From: Lentinus brumalis
Taxonomy: Eukaryota; Basidiomycota; Agaricomycetes; Polyporales; Polyporaceae
Assembly: GCA_001792895.1 (NCBI GenBank)
Contig: MARA01000004.1
Location: 1,860,001 to 1,924,000, forward strand
Length of the DNA: 64,000 nucleotides
Direction: 5' to 3'
Positions 33,642 through 44,711 of this stretch are shown here, one piece after another (positions within the stretch are counted from its first letter, which is position 1; the number at the start of each line of letters is the position of its first letter). Made by a program: the position numbers and the translations under genes. The notes under the pieces are model-generated. The model searched no databases. It worked only from the letters and a program-made list of their open reading frames with translations, and was not told the DNA's origin.

Positions 33642-34067
33642 TCAGACGAGACGCTGGTTCTCCGCTACACCGAGGTCCTCCCCTGTGACGCCCGCCGCAC
33701 CGGAAAGGACAGAGTCCCTCTGCTGCTTGGCCGCGGCGGGGTCGTCCGAAGCCTGACCGTCGCGCTCGACTCGATGCTGACTCAGTTGGTCCTGCACCCG
33801 ACCGAAGGCTGTAGGGGTTGCATCAGTAAGGCGAGGTGTAGGACGTGGACCGGAAGAAGTCGGATACGCACCTTGGTCAAGGCGGCTTTGCTGGCCGCGG
33901 GAGCCGGCGATGTCTGCCTTCTCCTCTTGAGGAGGGACGAGGGGGGCCTGAGTGCGCTCCTTGAATGTCTGTGCAGACGACTCCTGTTCTGGCCAGCTGT
34001 GGTCGACGGGGAGGGCCTGGGAGCGGGTGTCCTTCTTCTCTTCCTGGGGTGGGATGAGGTGGCTCAT
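33642..34067 (-). CDS. Small hydrophilic, probably disordered protein
   Basis: An uninterrupted frame starting at ATG 34067 (M-S-H-L-I-P-P-Q-E-E-K) gives 141 residues with almost no hydrophobic stretch. It is rich in Q, E, D, R, S and P and contains P-P-Q-E-E-K twice, then R-L-D-Q-G-A-Y-P-T-S-S-G-P-R-P-T-P. The frame stays open upstream to an ATG at 34388, but that leader is compositionally different. The composition resembles stress-related hydrophilins of fungi; no specific family is claimed. The opposite strand is also open (33582-34181) but is rich in Cys and Leu in an unnatural way and is taken as a shadow. Confidence 0.55.
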   Translation of the reverse strand: MSHLIPPQEEKKDTRSQALPVDHSWPEQESSAQTFKERTQAPLVPPQEEKADIAGSRGQQSRLDQGAYPTSSGPRPTPRLTDATPTAFGRVQDQLSQHRVERDGQASDDPAAAKQQRDSVLSGAAGVTGEDLGVAENQRLV

Positions 34068-34623
34068 GATGGCGAAGAGTGCAGGTGTGGTAGGCGATAT
34101 GAAATGCGTAGACCTCGTTGTAGTGGTAGTATCGGGCAAAGACGTGCATGCATTGGGCTTATATGCGGCATTGCGAGGTGACATCATAGGGCGCCGGGAG
34201 AGACGGCGCACTGAGGCGACTCCTCTCCTGGCTCCAACTCTCTTGACCTGGTACCACGAGGATACGTAGTAGTACTTACTGCTCCTCTCGATCGCGCTCT
34301 CGACGATCGTTTCCCTACTCGCTGTTTGAGCAAGTGGTATGCTCCCGTTCTCCTTGTTCCAAACCATATCATACTCGCAGCCATGCAAGCGTGGTCTGTG
34401 ACGTTTCCTGCAATACAGTCAGGCTTCCCGTCCGAACATTTCAGAGAGTTTTCTGCCCTCACCTCCACCACTGTACTCTACACTCCACGGACACCGAGTA
34501 CTCTGAGTACTCTACTGAGAGTCGAGGCTCTTCGGAGCCGTAAACGCGTCAACGCCCTCACGTGATCCGGGATTTGTCTTTGATTAGAACGAGAGTAAAA
34601 GAGAACTGGCGTCGTCTTTGACG
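34068..34623. promoter_or_regulatory. Divergent promoter region before mitochondrial AsnRS
   Basis: This 556-base interval separates the small disordered protein gene (-) from the AsnRS gene (+). It should hold both promoters. A tandem GAGTACTC-like motif occurs near 34495-34515; no assigned role. Confidence 0.4.
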
Positions 34624-36247
34624 ATGCTTGCCCGACGCTTCCTCTCCTCCGCAAGCTCTCCTCTCGCGCCCACCATCCGCCAGCTGCTCCTCTCTCCTCC
34701 TCCTCCGCCCGCAGCCTGCGTCGCCATCAATGGCTGGGTTAAGAGCATACGCAGGCAGAAGAAGGTTGCGTTCGCAGTCATCTCTGATGGTTCTTCCGAT
34801 GCTGGCCTCCAGGCCGTCTTCACCGACATAAACCTTGCGAAAAAGTATGCAATTCACTGGGCCGACTTACCTGCCGCGCGGGATTGACGGTTGTTCAGCC
34901 TCACGAATGGCGCGAGTGTGCGCTTGCAAGGGACGTTGGCCGACAGCCCCGGTGCTGGTCAGGAGAAGGAGCTCAAGGTCTCTGAAGTGGAGGTGCTCGG
35001 GGAGTGCGACCCTGAGGTATGTTTCCTATATCATAAAGCCTCCCGTCATATTCTCAGCGCTGCCATAGAGGTACCCGATGCAGAAACAAGCCTTGACCGT
35101 AGAGTACCTACGGGACCACTGCCATCTCCGAGCACGGACAAGAGAAATTGGTGCCATGTTACGACTACGCGACAGCACGACTAGAGCCATTCATGGCTAC
35201 TTCGAGGTACATCCATGCGCATAATCATTCCACTGGTGTCCCGGCTTGCTGAACGAGCATAAGGATAATGGCTTCATACACGTGCACACACCCATAATCA
35301 CCTCTAACGACTGTGAGGGCGCCGGCGAGACGTTCCGCATCGCACCATCAAGTTCCGACGCCTCCACTTCCTCCACGTCCGACGCCAAGCCGTCAGAGTA
35401 CTTCAATCACCCCGCCTACCTCACCGTATCGTCCCAACTCCACCTCGAAGCAGTTGCGTCTGCTATCTCACGCGTATACACCCTCTCGCCCTGCTTCCGC
35501 GCCGAACGCTCCCAGACCTCTCGACACCTCGCCGAGTTCTGGATGCTTGAGGCCGAATGGGCCTTCACCTCCTCCCTCACCGAGCTGTGCGACGTCGTCG
35601 AGCACGCCATCCGGCACGTCCTCCGCACCCACGCCGCGAGCCCGGACATGGACGCGCTCTGGAAACAGCACCCGCCCGCGACGTCCGAGGCGAAGCGGGC
35701 CGCGCTCCAGTCCTACGCCGACGCCCCGCAGCCCTGGACACGCCTGACATACACCGATGCGGTCGACGTGCTCGCAGCGCACCACGCCCAGACTCCCGGG
35801 GGCGCGTTCGTCTTCCCGCCCGCGTGGGGCAGCAGCCTGCAGAGCGAGCACGAGCGGTGGCTCGCGGACACGTACGTCCGCGGGCCCGTGTTCGTCACGG
35901 ACTACCCTGCGGCGCTCAAGCCGTTCTACATGCGCATGAACGACAGCGACGGAGGAGGCAAGGAGAGGCAGACCGTCGCGTGCTTTGACCTACTCGTGCC
36001 CGGGATGGGCGAGCTCGTCGGCGGGTCGCTGCGCGAGGAGCGGACGGGCCTTCTGGAGGCCGCGCTGGAGCGGCATGGGCTGGACAAAGCGGACTATGCG
36101 TGGTATTTGGACTTGAGGAGGTACGGGGGCGCCCCGCACGGCGGGTTCGGACTGGGCTTCGAGCGGCTTATTAGCTGGATGAGCGGCATTGAGAGCGTAA
36201 GGGAGTGCATCGCGATGCCGCGATGGGCGGGGAGGATGTTGTTGTAA
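34624..36247 (+). CDS. SLM5: Mitochondrial asparaginyl-tRNA synthetase
   Basis: A class II synthetase. The first ATG (34624) opens M-L-A-R-R-F-L-S-S-A-S-S, a typical mitochondrial presequence. An OB-fold anticodon-binding part follows (A-I-N-G-W-V-K-S-I-R-R-Q-K-K and L-Q-G-T-L). The catalytic core has H-T-P-I-I-T-S-N-D-C-E-G-A-G-E, the motif 2 region S-P-C-F-R-A-E-R-S-Q-T-S-R-H-L-A-E-F and motif 3 G-F-G-L-G-F-E-R-L. The order T-S-N-D-C-E-G-A-G and E-F-W-M-L-E-A-E marks AsnRS rather than AspRS. Five exons join in phase, with a junction near 35203-35258 recovering Y-F-E|H-K-D-N-G-F-I-H-V-H. It would charge mitochondrial tRNA-Asn. Length is about 480 residues, normal for the family. Confidence 0.93.
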
Positions 36248-37102
36248 GGTCTAATGAACTTCCTTGCAGGCAGTCGAGGGTTTAGAGAATAAGACACACA
36301 CTTCTTCTCATCCGCAATGATTTGCCTTGGGAACGCGTATATGTGAGTGCGAGGCCGAGAATACTTCGTGGATCGCAGCAATAAATGCTGCTGGGTGGCC
36401 AGAAGGCTGACGGGCCCCATCTGAAATCATCCTGATTTGCGTTACCTGCAGTGAGTCCGTATACCGCCGAGGCGACTGCGACACTGGTACCCCCGTTCCA
36501 GCATGAACTCGAGGACACGGAGACTTGACAACCCCACCAACTGCGAGATACATTTCAAGTTGCTCAGACCAGACCTGTACTGGCGACGCGCTATTCAGGA
36601 GGAGTCGCAACAGATCCGGGCGACATGAGCAGGAGTAGCAAAACAAGCGATTGCAATTCATATACGTATGTACTAGGGGACTACAGCGGCAAGCACGACG
36701 TATACGTAGACTAATTAGACACAAGAAGGATATCGTACAGTATGCCGACGACTCTGTCAGCCGAGTCGTCGACGCATCTGATAGTACTAATGGCATGCGG
36801 TGGGCGGAGTGGTGCGGTCTATGTACCTGAGTGCGAATATGTGGCATGCGAAGGACGATAACGAGTCAGAGTCAGATGCAGAGTGGATACAGATGCAGGA
36901 CGGGGTCGACGGATGGCAGGACGGCGGATGGTTATGTACAGTGCTTGTCAGGCGACCAAAAGAACAACATTGTGAGAGACGAGATTGAGGAAAGACTTGG
37001 AGCGTCAAAAAAGTGTCCGAAGAGGAGTGCCAGGCGACGATGATGCCGGACTGAATAACTCGGCGAAGAGGAGGGTGCAAAGTGCGAGGTGAAGAAGGGG
37101 TT
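36248..37102. other. 855-base convergent intergenic region
   Basis: Between the stops of AsnRS (+) and the J-domain/ankyrin gene (-). Several short frames on both strands have no recognisable content. I see no gene, repeat or RNA here. Confidence 0.45.
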
Positions 37103-39004
37103 TCAAGCAGATGCGACGCCGACGGGGGCTTCACCACGGCCCCGTCCACGACCGCGGCCACGGAACTGACCCCTGCCTCGCCCGCGGCCGCGACCACCGC
37201 GTGAGCTGTTTGTGGATGGAGAGGCCGACATGGGGGTCTGAAGGTTCTCAGAGACGGCAGAGACAGGCGACGTAGTATGCGACCGGACATCGTTGGTCGT
37301 TACAATGGGGCGTGGACGGCCTTGCTGCTGGGACTTGCCGTTCTGCTGGCGACTGCTGGGCTGTGAAGAAGGTGCAGGATCGGCAGACTGGAAGTTGCCG
37401 GGCTGCTCCGAGGACGCAGAGTAGCCGCCGTACGTGGCGAAGAGGTTCTTGAACTCGTCGTACTTCGCAGCGGGCGAGATGCTAGACTTGAACTTCTTGC
37501 TCGCCACGAGCTTCCATGCATCGTCGATCTCTGTTTGATTGTAGAGACTCTTGTCAAGCACCATCCACGCCAGCTCGGGCTCCCTTGACTCGAGAGCGAC
37601 ACGAAGGGTCGATTGAGACTTGGGGGAACGATAAATATACGCGTAGTCCTTGTCTGTGGGCGGGTATGTCTCGTAGTAATGCTTCACGATTTCAGGATAG
37701 CCATTACGGAGGGCGATGTGGTACGCCGTCATGTCTTCTCCGTTACGTTCGTCAGGCTCGGCACCTATGAAGAGCGGAAGTGAGCGAAGTGCAAGTAGAT
37801 GGACCAAGCTGACATACCATGAGAATCAAGCCACTGAACAAGGTCGATGTCGCCGTGTTTGGCTGCGATGTGCAACAGAGTTTCCTTTGGATCCACAGGG
37901 GTGCTCTTCGCGAAGCTCTCGGCGCCCTTGCGAATCTCGCCGCCAGACGCGTCCACGTTATCCTCGTAGACTCCTTTCTTGACTGCCGCAGCATCCTTGC
38001 GGCGCGCCGCCTCGAAGACCTTAGAACGGAGAGCTTGCACCTTTTCTTGTTGCGCGCGCGCTTTCTGTTCCGCAGCCTTGCGCGAGGCCTCAGCTTCCGC
38101 CTTCTTTGCGGAGGATTTGGCACGTTGCCGCTGCTCCGCTTCACGTCGCTCTGAGAGCGTGTTATCAGATCAGGGATCATCCAAGCTCCGAGCTGGGGAG
38201 GTCACTCACGGCGTTCCCGTTCCCTTTCTTGGTTGGCCTTGCGGTCGGCCTCTTCCCTTGCGCGGCGTTCTGCGGCCTGCTCCTTTTCCTCCCTTTGACG
38301 ACGCAGCCGCGCAGCGTACTGCTCAGAGGTCTCAGGAGGCGATTCGTGGTGGTGGTGATGGGGATGATGGTGGTGGTACTCTACAGAACAATGAGACGAC
38401 AGTGTACCACAAAGAGGTGCCACTTACGAGAATGAGCAAACCGACTAGCGCGTCCTCTCAACAGCTCCTCAAAGAGAAACCTGCAGTATATGCGTGGTGA
38501 GCGAGAGGCACGATGAAGCTCACATAACCACCGCGCACCTGTAGAAGTCCATTTTCTCCTCATAGTCCGACTCATAGTCGTCGTAGAAGTCATCGTCGTA
38601 ATAATAGTCGTCGTCATCATCGTAGTCATCGTCATCGTAGCCGAAGGGATGGAAGTGTGTGTGAGAGTGCTCGCGCGCCGGTGCGGACGAGCGGTCGAGA
38701 TGCTTGAGTAGGGTGTTGTAGGCCTCGCTGAGCCGCTGGAACTGCGCCGTCGCGTCTTCATCGTCAGGGTTCTTGTCAGGATGGGTCTTGAGCGCGAGCT
38801 AGACGGTGGCAGCGTGAGGAATTTGATTACGAGCGGAGGAGGACGCGCCTCTCACCTGCTTGTACGTCGTCTTCACGAGCTCGAGCGACGCGCCCTATGC
38901 GCGTCGGGTCAGTGGCCATCGTTGGGGGCGACGCTGGGACTTCATACCTGCTCGAGACCGAGGACGGTGTATGCCTCGACGATGGCGGACTGCTTGAGAA
39001 CCAT
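37103..39004 (-). CDS. J-domain protein with ankyrin repeats and an RGG tail
   Basis: The start at 39004 gives M-V-L-K-Q-S-A-I-V-E-A-Y-T-V-L-G-L, and the next exons complete a J domain with L-K-T-H-P-D-K-N (the HPD that stimulates Hsp70 ATPase) and F-Q-R-L-S-E-A-Y-N-T-L. Then come an acidic run of Asp/Tyr (about 38545-38640), a His-rich stretch, a long charged coiled coil (A-A-R-L-R-R-Q-R-E-E-K-E-Q to K-A-R-A-Q-Q-E-K-V), ankyrin-type repeats (L-L-H-I-A-A-K-H-G-D-I-D-L-V-Q-W-L-D and T-A-Y-H-I-A-L-R-N-G-Y-P-E-I-V) and a tail of repeated R-G-G/R-G-R-G ending at 37103. It is probably a cytosolic or nuclear Hsp40 co-chaperone with an RNA-binding tail. The closest functional class is unclear; similarity to the J-protein Zuo1 or to Vms1 was considered but the layout differs. 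Confidence 0.8.
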
Positions 39005-39264
39005 GGGTGGCTGCAGGTGGCTGGGTGGCGGGGAAGAGGGAGAAGCAAGCACGAAAAACGCGCGTTACCTAGCGCCCAGTCGCGTCCAAATGAGCACCCG
39101 TGCACCTTCCTCTTCCGGAACGCTTCGCCAAACGCGTCTCGCGTCACAGCGCGTCACTTGCACCTCTGTCCTGTCCGCGACTTGTGCGCAGGGCTATCTG
39201 GTAAGCCGTCTGCACTAGCAACCCCGCGCGAGCATTGACCACGACTCTCAGGTCTTCGTGCAGG
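39005..39264. promoter_or_regulatory. Compact bidirectional promoter
   Basis: Only 260 bases separate the starts of the J-domain gene (-) and BCS1 (+), so one short region must drive both a co-chaperone and a mitochondrial AAA chaperone. No named element is recognised. Confidence 0.45.
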
Positions 39265-40940
39265 ATGCAATCACCAGGTCCTCCGGGACCCAGCGTCCAG
39301 GATGTCGCGTCGTCGACTGCTCCGGCCGTACCTACCGTCCCAACTTCTGCGGGACAAGGAGGTGCATCCTTTCTGTCAGGGATGCTCGGAGACAAGTGCG
39401 TGCTATCTCTCTTACTCTCTACCTGGCGTTGAAGGAGCACCATGAAGCATAGTCCCTACTTCCAGGCCGGCTTCGGGATCATGGTACGCTTGACCTTTTT
39501 GCTCACTTTGGATCTCTCATGCGACCTCGCGCCGCCGCCGCTAGGGTCTCGGTGTCGCCTTGACATTTCTGCGTCAAGGAACCATGCTCGCCGCGACGAC
39601 CCTGCGGAGGCAAATGCTCGTCTCGCTAGAAATGAACAACAAAGACCCTGCCTACGACTACTTCCTCACGTGGATGGCCGCACAGTCAGCGCGAACGCAT
39701 GCTGGGGCCGCCCCATGGACAGGCCTCTTCCGGACCTCCGCCCCGTGGATGCGAAGTCACCAACTCGGCGTCCAGACGCTCCAGGAGCAGCGCAAGAACG
39801 GCAGTGCTTCAGTGATGTTCAAGCTTGTCGCTGCACCCGGTACCCACTACCTGCGCTATGGCAAGGTCTGGATGCAGATAAAGCGCGACCGCGAGACAAA
39901 GGCGCCAAATCTCATGACAGGGATGCCTTGGGAGACCATCACGATCACAACGCTGTCTCGCGACCGGGGTATCTTCACGCATCTGCTCACTGAGGCGCGC
40001 GACTTGGCTATGCGCGGGCAGGAGGGGAAGCTTGTCATCAACATCCCCTGGGGCATCGAGTGGAAGCCTTTCGGGCAGCCAAGACGGAAACGCCCTCTAC
40101 GCAGCGTGGTATTGGAGGAAGGCGTCGCGGAAAAGATTGAAGCGGACGTCAAGGCATTCCTACAACGGCGACAGTGGTATGCTGACAGAGGTATGTTGTC
40201 ACATTCCCTCACACTCCTCTATACGCTCAAGCCGTCTCCCAGGGATACCATATCGCCGCGGATACCTCCTGCACGGCCCACCCGGGTCCGGCAAGTCTTC
40301 TTTCATCCAAGCTCTCGCTGGCGCTTTGAACTACGACATATGCGTCCTGAACCTCTCCGAGCGCGGGCTCGCAGACGACAAGCTCATTCATCTCCTCTCC
40401 AACACGCCCGAGCGCAGCTTTGTGCTCATCGAAGACGTCGACGCCGCCTTCAACAAGCGCGTCCAGACAAGCGCAGACGGGTATCAGTCCTCCGTGACGT
40501 TTTCCGGCTTCCTGAACGCACTCGATGGTGTCGCGTCCGGCGAGGAGCGCATCATCTTCATGACCACCAACCACCCCGAGCGTCTGGACCCTGCGCTCAT
40601 CCGTCCCGGACGCGTCGACCTCTCCGTGCTCATCAACGACGCCTCCCCTAAGCAGGTTCGCCGACTGTTTGAGCGGTTCTATGGCCGCGACGAGACTTCC
40701 GAGGTCCCGGTCGTAGTCGGCGCGCAGGAAGGGTCAGAGACGGACGGCTGGGAGCGCATACCGGATACGCAGCTGCGCGAGCTCGCGAGGGAGATGGAAG
40801 AGATCGCTCAGGAGGAAGAGAGCCAGGGCAGGCGGATCAGCATGGCGGCGTTGCAGGGCCTCTTCATCAGGAGCAATGCGCGCGACGCAGTGCGGGACGT
40901 GCGCACGCTCTTCGTCCCGAGGCAGCCGGCGTCGGAGTGA
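39265..40940 (+). CDS. BCS1: Mitochondrial AAA ATPase BCS1
   Basis: The start at 39265 opens a short Pro/Ser-rich leader, then one transmembrane helix ([17 protein letters not shown]). The BCS1-specific N-domain follows ([30 protein letters not shown]). The AAA module has Walker [10 protein letters not shown], Walker [12 protein letters not shown], the sensor region [21 protein letters not shown] and a C-terminal helical part. Bcs1 sits in the inner mitochondrial membrane and inserts the Rieske iron-sulfur protein into complex III. Four exons; the last begins at about 40242. Stop at 40938-40940, 120 bases from the convergent BUD23 stop. Confidence 0.93.
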
Positions 40941-41060
40941 CGAAAAGTACAGATACAGATACATCTATTAGACCTCCCTTGGAATAATTTACTCGTGCTA
41001 CAGTATGTGCCGGCCGGTGCGATGAAGCAAGCAAGAGGTGACGCGGACGGTCGGGCACAT

Positions 41061-42202
41061 CTAGAAGACGGCTTTCCGCTTGCGTCCGGTGTATTTTGAG
41101 TCGAGTGGTACGCCCTCCTTGCCTCGTTTGCGGTAGAGCTACACAAGATATAAATGGATAGCCAGACTGACGATGACGGGCAGACGCACCTCTTTTTTCT
41201 TCAATATCCAGTCCTTGTCCTTGAGGCTCTTCCGCTTCCCGCTCTTCTCCTTCGCGCGCAGCCGCTCTCTCCGCTTCTCGAAGAGAGCCCTGCCCTCCGC
41301 CTCCTCGTTCTCCTCGCCCTCCAGCCCCTTGGGCAACTGCTGCTGGCCGCCCCCACCCCCGACGAAGAGACACAGGAAGACTTTCCTCGCCTTCTTAGAG
41401 TTCGGGTAGTCGACGACGATGCCTCCGCCAAACCCGGCCTTCTGCGCGATGGACGTGATCAACTGGATCTGGTCGTCCGACGTCGGGTAAAACTGGAGGA
41501 CAGCACGGGAGGGGTTCTTGAGCGCAGCGTGGAGGGTGGTGAAGAAGCGCGTGAGACGGTGGGGAGGGGAGGATGTTGGATGCGAGGTCTCCGCATTGAG
41601 TAGCCACTGCAGGACGGATATGCTTTGTGACGGAAGGAGAGGGGTTCAACGTTTGATTCTTGCGCGTACAGAGGCCGAGGGCGAACGCACCTGATCGCGC
41701 CGTCGAAGCTACCTGGTCGGAAGCCGAACCCTTGGCCGATGTCTTGAAGGAAGAGGTCACCCTCGACTTCGCGTTCAAGCGCGACCTCTTGCGGAAGTTC
41801 AGTGGACGGTATGGATATGAGATACTGCTACGACGCGCACCGAGCATGCTGGGGGCAACGTCCACGCCTACCCAGAGGTACCCCTCCTCGTCCAGGATCT
41901 CTCCAGACAGACCTGATCCGCAACCAATGTCGAGGAGAAACGCGGGCTCGCCCTCGGGCAAATTGAGGAGCTCGAGAGCGCGGTAGGTCATGTCGGCCTG
42001 GATTTGCTGTATCCGAGAGCTACCTCGGGTCAGTCAAGAGACACAGATGCGAAGGCTTCTGTGCGCACTTGTTTGTGTACTTCTTGGCCTCGGTGTCTCC
42101 ATAGTACTGTGGAAGGTCATATGTCAAGGTTGGCCGGCGGTCATCGAAGATGTGGGCTCGACATACAATCTCTGGGGGCGCTACGAGCTCGGGTCGCGAC
42201 AT
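41061..42202 (-). CDS. BUD23: 18S rRNA (guanine-N7)-methyltransferase
   Basis: The start at 42202 gives [12 protein letters not shown] and, after an intron, [11 protein letters not shown]. The SAM-binding motif I is [12 protein letters not shown], followed by [11 protein letters not shown] and [11 protein letters not shown]. The C-terminal half has [12 protein letters not shown], a Lys/Arg/Glu-rich linker and the conserved end K-Y-T-G-R-K-R-K. In yeast Bud23, with Trm112, methylates G1575 of 18S rRNA and aids 40S subunit assembly. Six exons join in phase; the second is just over 30 bases. Nothing unusual was seen. Confidence 0.93.
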
Positions 42203-42858
42203 GATGCTGGACGGTCGCTAGTGTTATGGCAGAGGGCGGCGTGGGGCTCACAAGCTCAAGCCAAGTGAGTGCTTTCACAAGTTCAGACTTTCCAGGGACG
42301 GCGCTAAGGAAACTTGTTCTACGAGACGCGGGCGTCTGCCAGTGTGTGGTGGGACTGCCACTACTTAGCAGTACTTACTTATCAGCTGGCACTGGGATGA
42401 TATCGACGTCTTGACCAGTGAGTACAAGGTGTCGCGATTCCTGGCAGATAGGACTGGCCCGCACCGAGCCGCGAGCACCGGGGACCCGCCTCACCCTAGG
42501 AAGTGGCCGGTAGTACGTACCACCCGCCTCAATCACTCACAACCACCAAGTAAAGTTCTGACTTATTCGACACGCAGATGCCCAGTGCCCTGTTCTTCTC
42601 TGAGCTGCCATTTGCGCACTCATTATGTCAAAGTGTACCCAGTCCGAAGCTGGAGACGTGGGTAAGGCGGGCGTGCTCATAGCACCATATTTGTGCATCC
42701 AGGAGGTTCAAGTTGAAAATCGAACACCCGTCGCAGTTACTTATAACTCGGAAGCTCCTCGTCGAACCATGCATGGTTCGAGCTTCCTCGTCGCACTCCC
42801 TCTGGCCGTCACTGCAGCAACATACCTGATGGCCAAGACTGGCACGAGCTCGACCCCG
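42203..42858. other. Divergent region between BUD23 and orphan copy 2
   Basis: This 656-base interval holds the BUD23 promoter and the upstream part of orphan copy 2. The plus strand has open stretches (42411-42665, 42625-42858) and splice-like signals (a GTAAGG at 42661 after a frame reading M-P-S-A-L-F-F-S-E-L-P-F), so one or more extra 5' exons of orphan copy 2 are possible. Confidence 0.35.
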
Positions 42859-43942
42859 ATGAAGCTGATCCCAAAGCCCCATGGAGTCCGTGCTACGCTG
42901 TTGAAGCCTAGCCGAGAGCACCACTCGCTCTCATTTCAGATGAGGCTCTCTGGGAGCCCGGAACATCTCAACATGTACTGCGAAGTTGTCGTGCGTTGCT
43001 GAAATTTCTGACTTACTGATGAGTTGCGCTCTCATGCATGATACTCTTCACCACTGCATAGGAGAAAGTCGCCAAGCTTGTCGATGCTTACAAGCCTGCC
43101 GTCTCTGGGCCCCGCGCACGGGCGGAGTGGCAGACCTTCGTGAACCACGTATGCTATTCGCATATAACTCGTAACGTCCGTCCAACAGCGTCCAACTGAC
43201 AGTGTCCACTGTCCAGGTGAGGAAGGAGTGCCCCATCCTCGGCAAGTATGAAGAGGCCTGGCCGGTGGCTGTCATCTTTCGCATGCACCGGCGATACAAC
43301 CGGCGGCATGGGCCAAAGAGCATAGGGCTGGCCAACTGGTCGAAGTACATAGTGAGTTCCAGCGCTCTGCGCGACATTGTCCTGCAGTGCTCATGAAGCG
43401 ATGTACAGCAGGACACTTCAAGTGCTGGGTTGGAGACACCCAGGCCACCCCGGGCCGCAACGCAGCTCGACCTGGATCGTCCCCACGCCGACGCAGAGTC
43501 GGTGGCTCGCGAGCCCTCAGGTTCTCACAGCGAGGCTGCGACGGATCGGTGGACCCTCGCTCAGTGGGTAAGGCCTGTCCCCACTACATCCATTGCAATC
43601 GAGTTTAAAAGCTCTCGGGGTGAACAGATCACACGAGACCTGTCTGCCAAAGCGGCGAACACACAAGAGGATACCGAGGTGGCTAGCGTCCTGTCAAGCA
43701 CCCCGTCCACCCTCACGCTGACGCCGGAGAACGCCCCGGTGCTCGCGTTCCTGCGAAACCTCGTCCCGGAGCAGACCGCGCTCCTGCCCGTGTTCGTCTC
43801 CAAGGGGGTGACCAACGGCGCCGAGCTGAGGGGTCTTGCACGGATGCCGAAGCGGGATGAATTCGTCTATTCGTGGGTCAAGACAAATCAAATCACGGAG
43901 CTGCAGTTCGTTGCTGTCATGACCGGTCTTCGAGGGGAGTAG
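42859..43942 (+). CDS. Orphan family copy 2: IPKP / YE-x-WP / C-terminal helical-module protein
   Basis: The function is not recognised. Exons 42859-42990, 43062-43148, 43217-43351 and 43409-43942 join in phase. The first begins M-K-L-I-P-K-P-H-G, which parallels M-E-T-I-P-K-P of copy 3. Exon 2 gives E-K-V-A-K-L-V-D-A-Y-K-P. Exon 3 gives V-R-K-E-C-P-I-L-G-K-Y-E-E-A-W-P-V, the family's central block. The last exon is Ser/Thr-rich and ends in the module F-L-R-N-L-V-P-E-Q-T-A-L-L-P-V-F, G-V-T-N-G-A-E-L-R-G-L-A-R and I-T-E-L-Q-F. Alternative upstream starts exist in the same frame (back to 42625). It stands alone between BUD23 and a convergent Ser/Pro-rich gene. No signal peptide or membrane helix is evident. 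Confidence 0.65.
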
Positions 43943-44711
43943 CCTCGAGCTCACATAACGCCGAAATGGATGTCATCCACGGTCATCGCGAAGGAGGAAT
44001 GATGGTTCAGCGAGTCGCCATGCCGATCACTGGCATCGACCGGGTCCCTCAGCTACATACGTGACAACGGGTTTGCCAGGATCGTCGGTCAGAACAGTCC
44101 CATTTCTTGCCGCCATTTCAGAGTTGGCTGCTTGCCGGACAAGCTCTGTGGATATACTGTATTCGCATCTATGAGGGAACGAACATGCTGTTTGATGTAC
44201 ATTTGTATGCTGTCGATGACATAACTTCGACCAGACCATGCTACGCCACGACAATGGATGCACTTGATAGAGGGAACGGGACCGGTACCGGTACCAATGC
44301 GATGACCGACGCGCTAGGATTGCGGCAGGAGGAAGGACAAGATGAGGATGGTGAGAAAAGGCTAGATATACACATTCAAAGCGGCGGCAGCGAGAGCACT
44401 CTCACGTTCTAAATAAACTATCGAGACATGGACATGCGGGCAGCGCGGGGACATACTACGAAGGACCTCGAGCTCGGACGTCTAGGGGGGATCGGGGGTC
44501 GGGAGTCTGAGGCCTAGGGTGGCGTTGACGCGAACACAAAGGGGGGTAACGGGGACGGAAGAAAGGAAGAACGAAGAGGTATGACGGGGGAGGAGCGAGG
44601 TATGAGGTATGTGGACGTGTGCACGCACGCATGCGATCGGACCCAATATCACCAGCGATAATATACCTATGGGTGCGATGTCCCAGACCCACGATGTAAC
44701 CCAAAACGATG
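43943..44711. other. 770-base convergent intergenic region
   Basis: Between the stops of orphan copy 2 (+) and the Ser/Pro-rich gene (-). A plus-strand frame at 44107-44412 shows no recognisable content. A small perfect GGTACC-centred palindrome lies near 44283. No gene is called. Confidence 0.4.

Noticed and set aside
33582..34181. 199-codon plus-strand frame opposite the small disordered protein
   Set aside because: Rich in Cys, Leu and Arg without motifs; the minus-strand frame has a more natural hydrophilic composition.
35468..35851. Open minus and plus frames inside the AsnRS gene
   Set aside because: Shadows of a GC-rich exon; the synthetase motifs fix the true frame.
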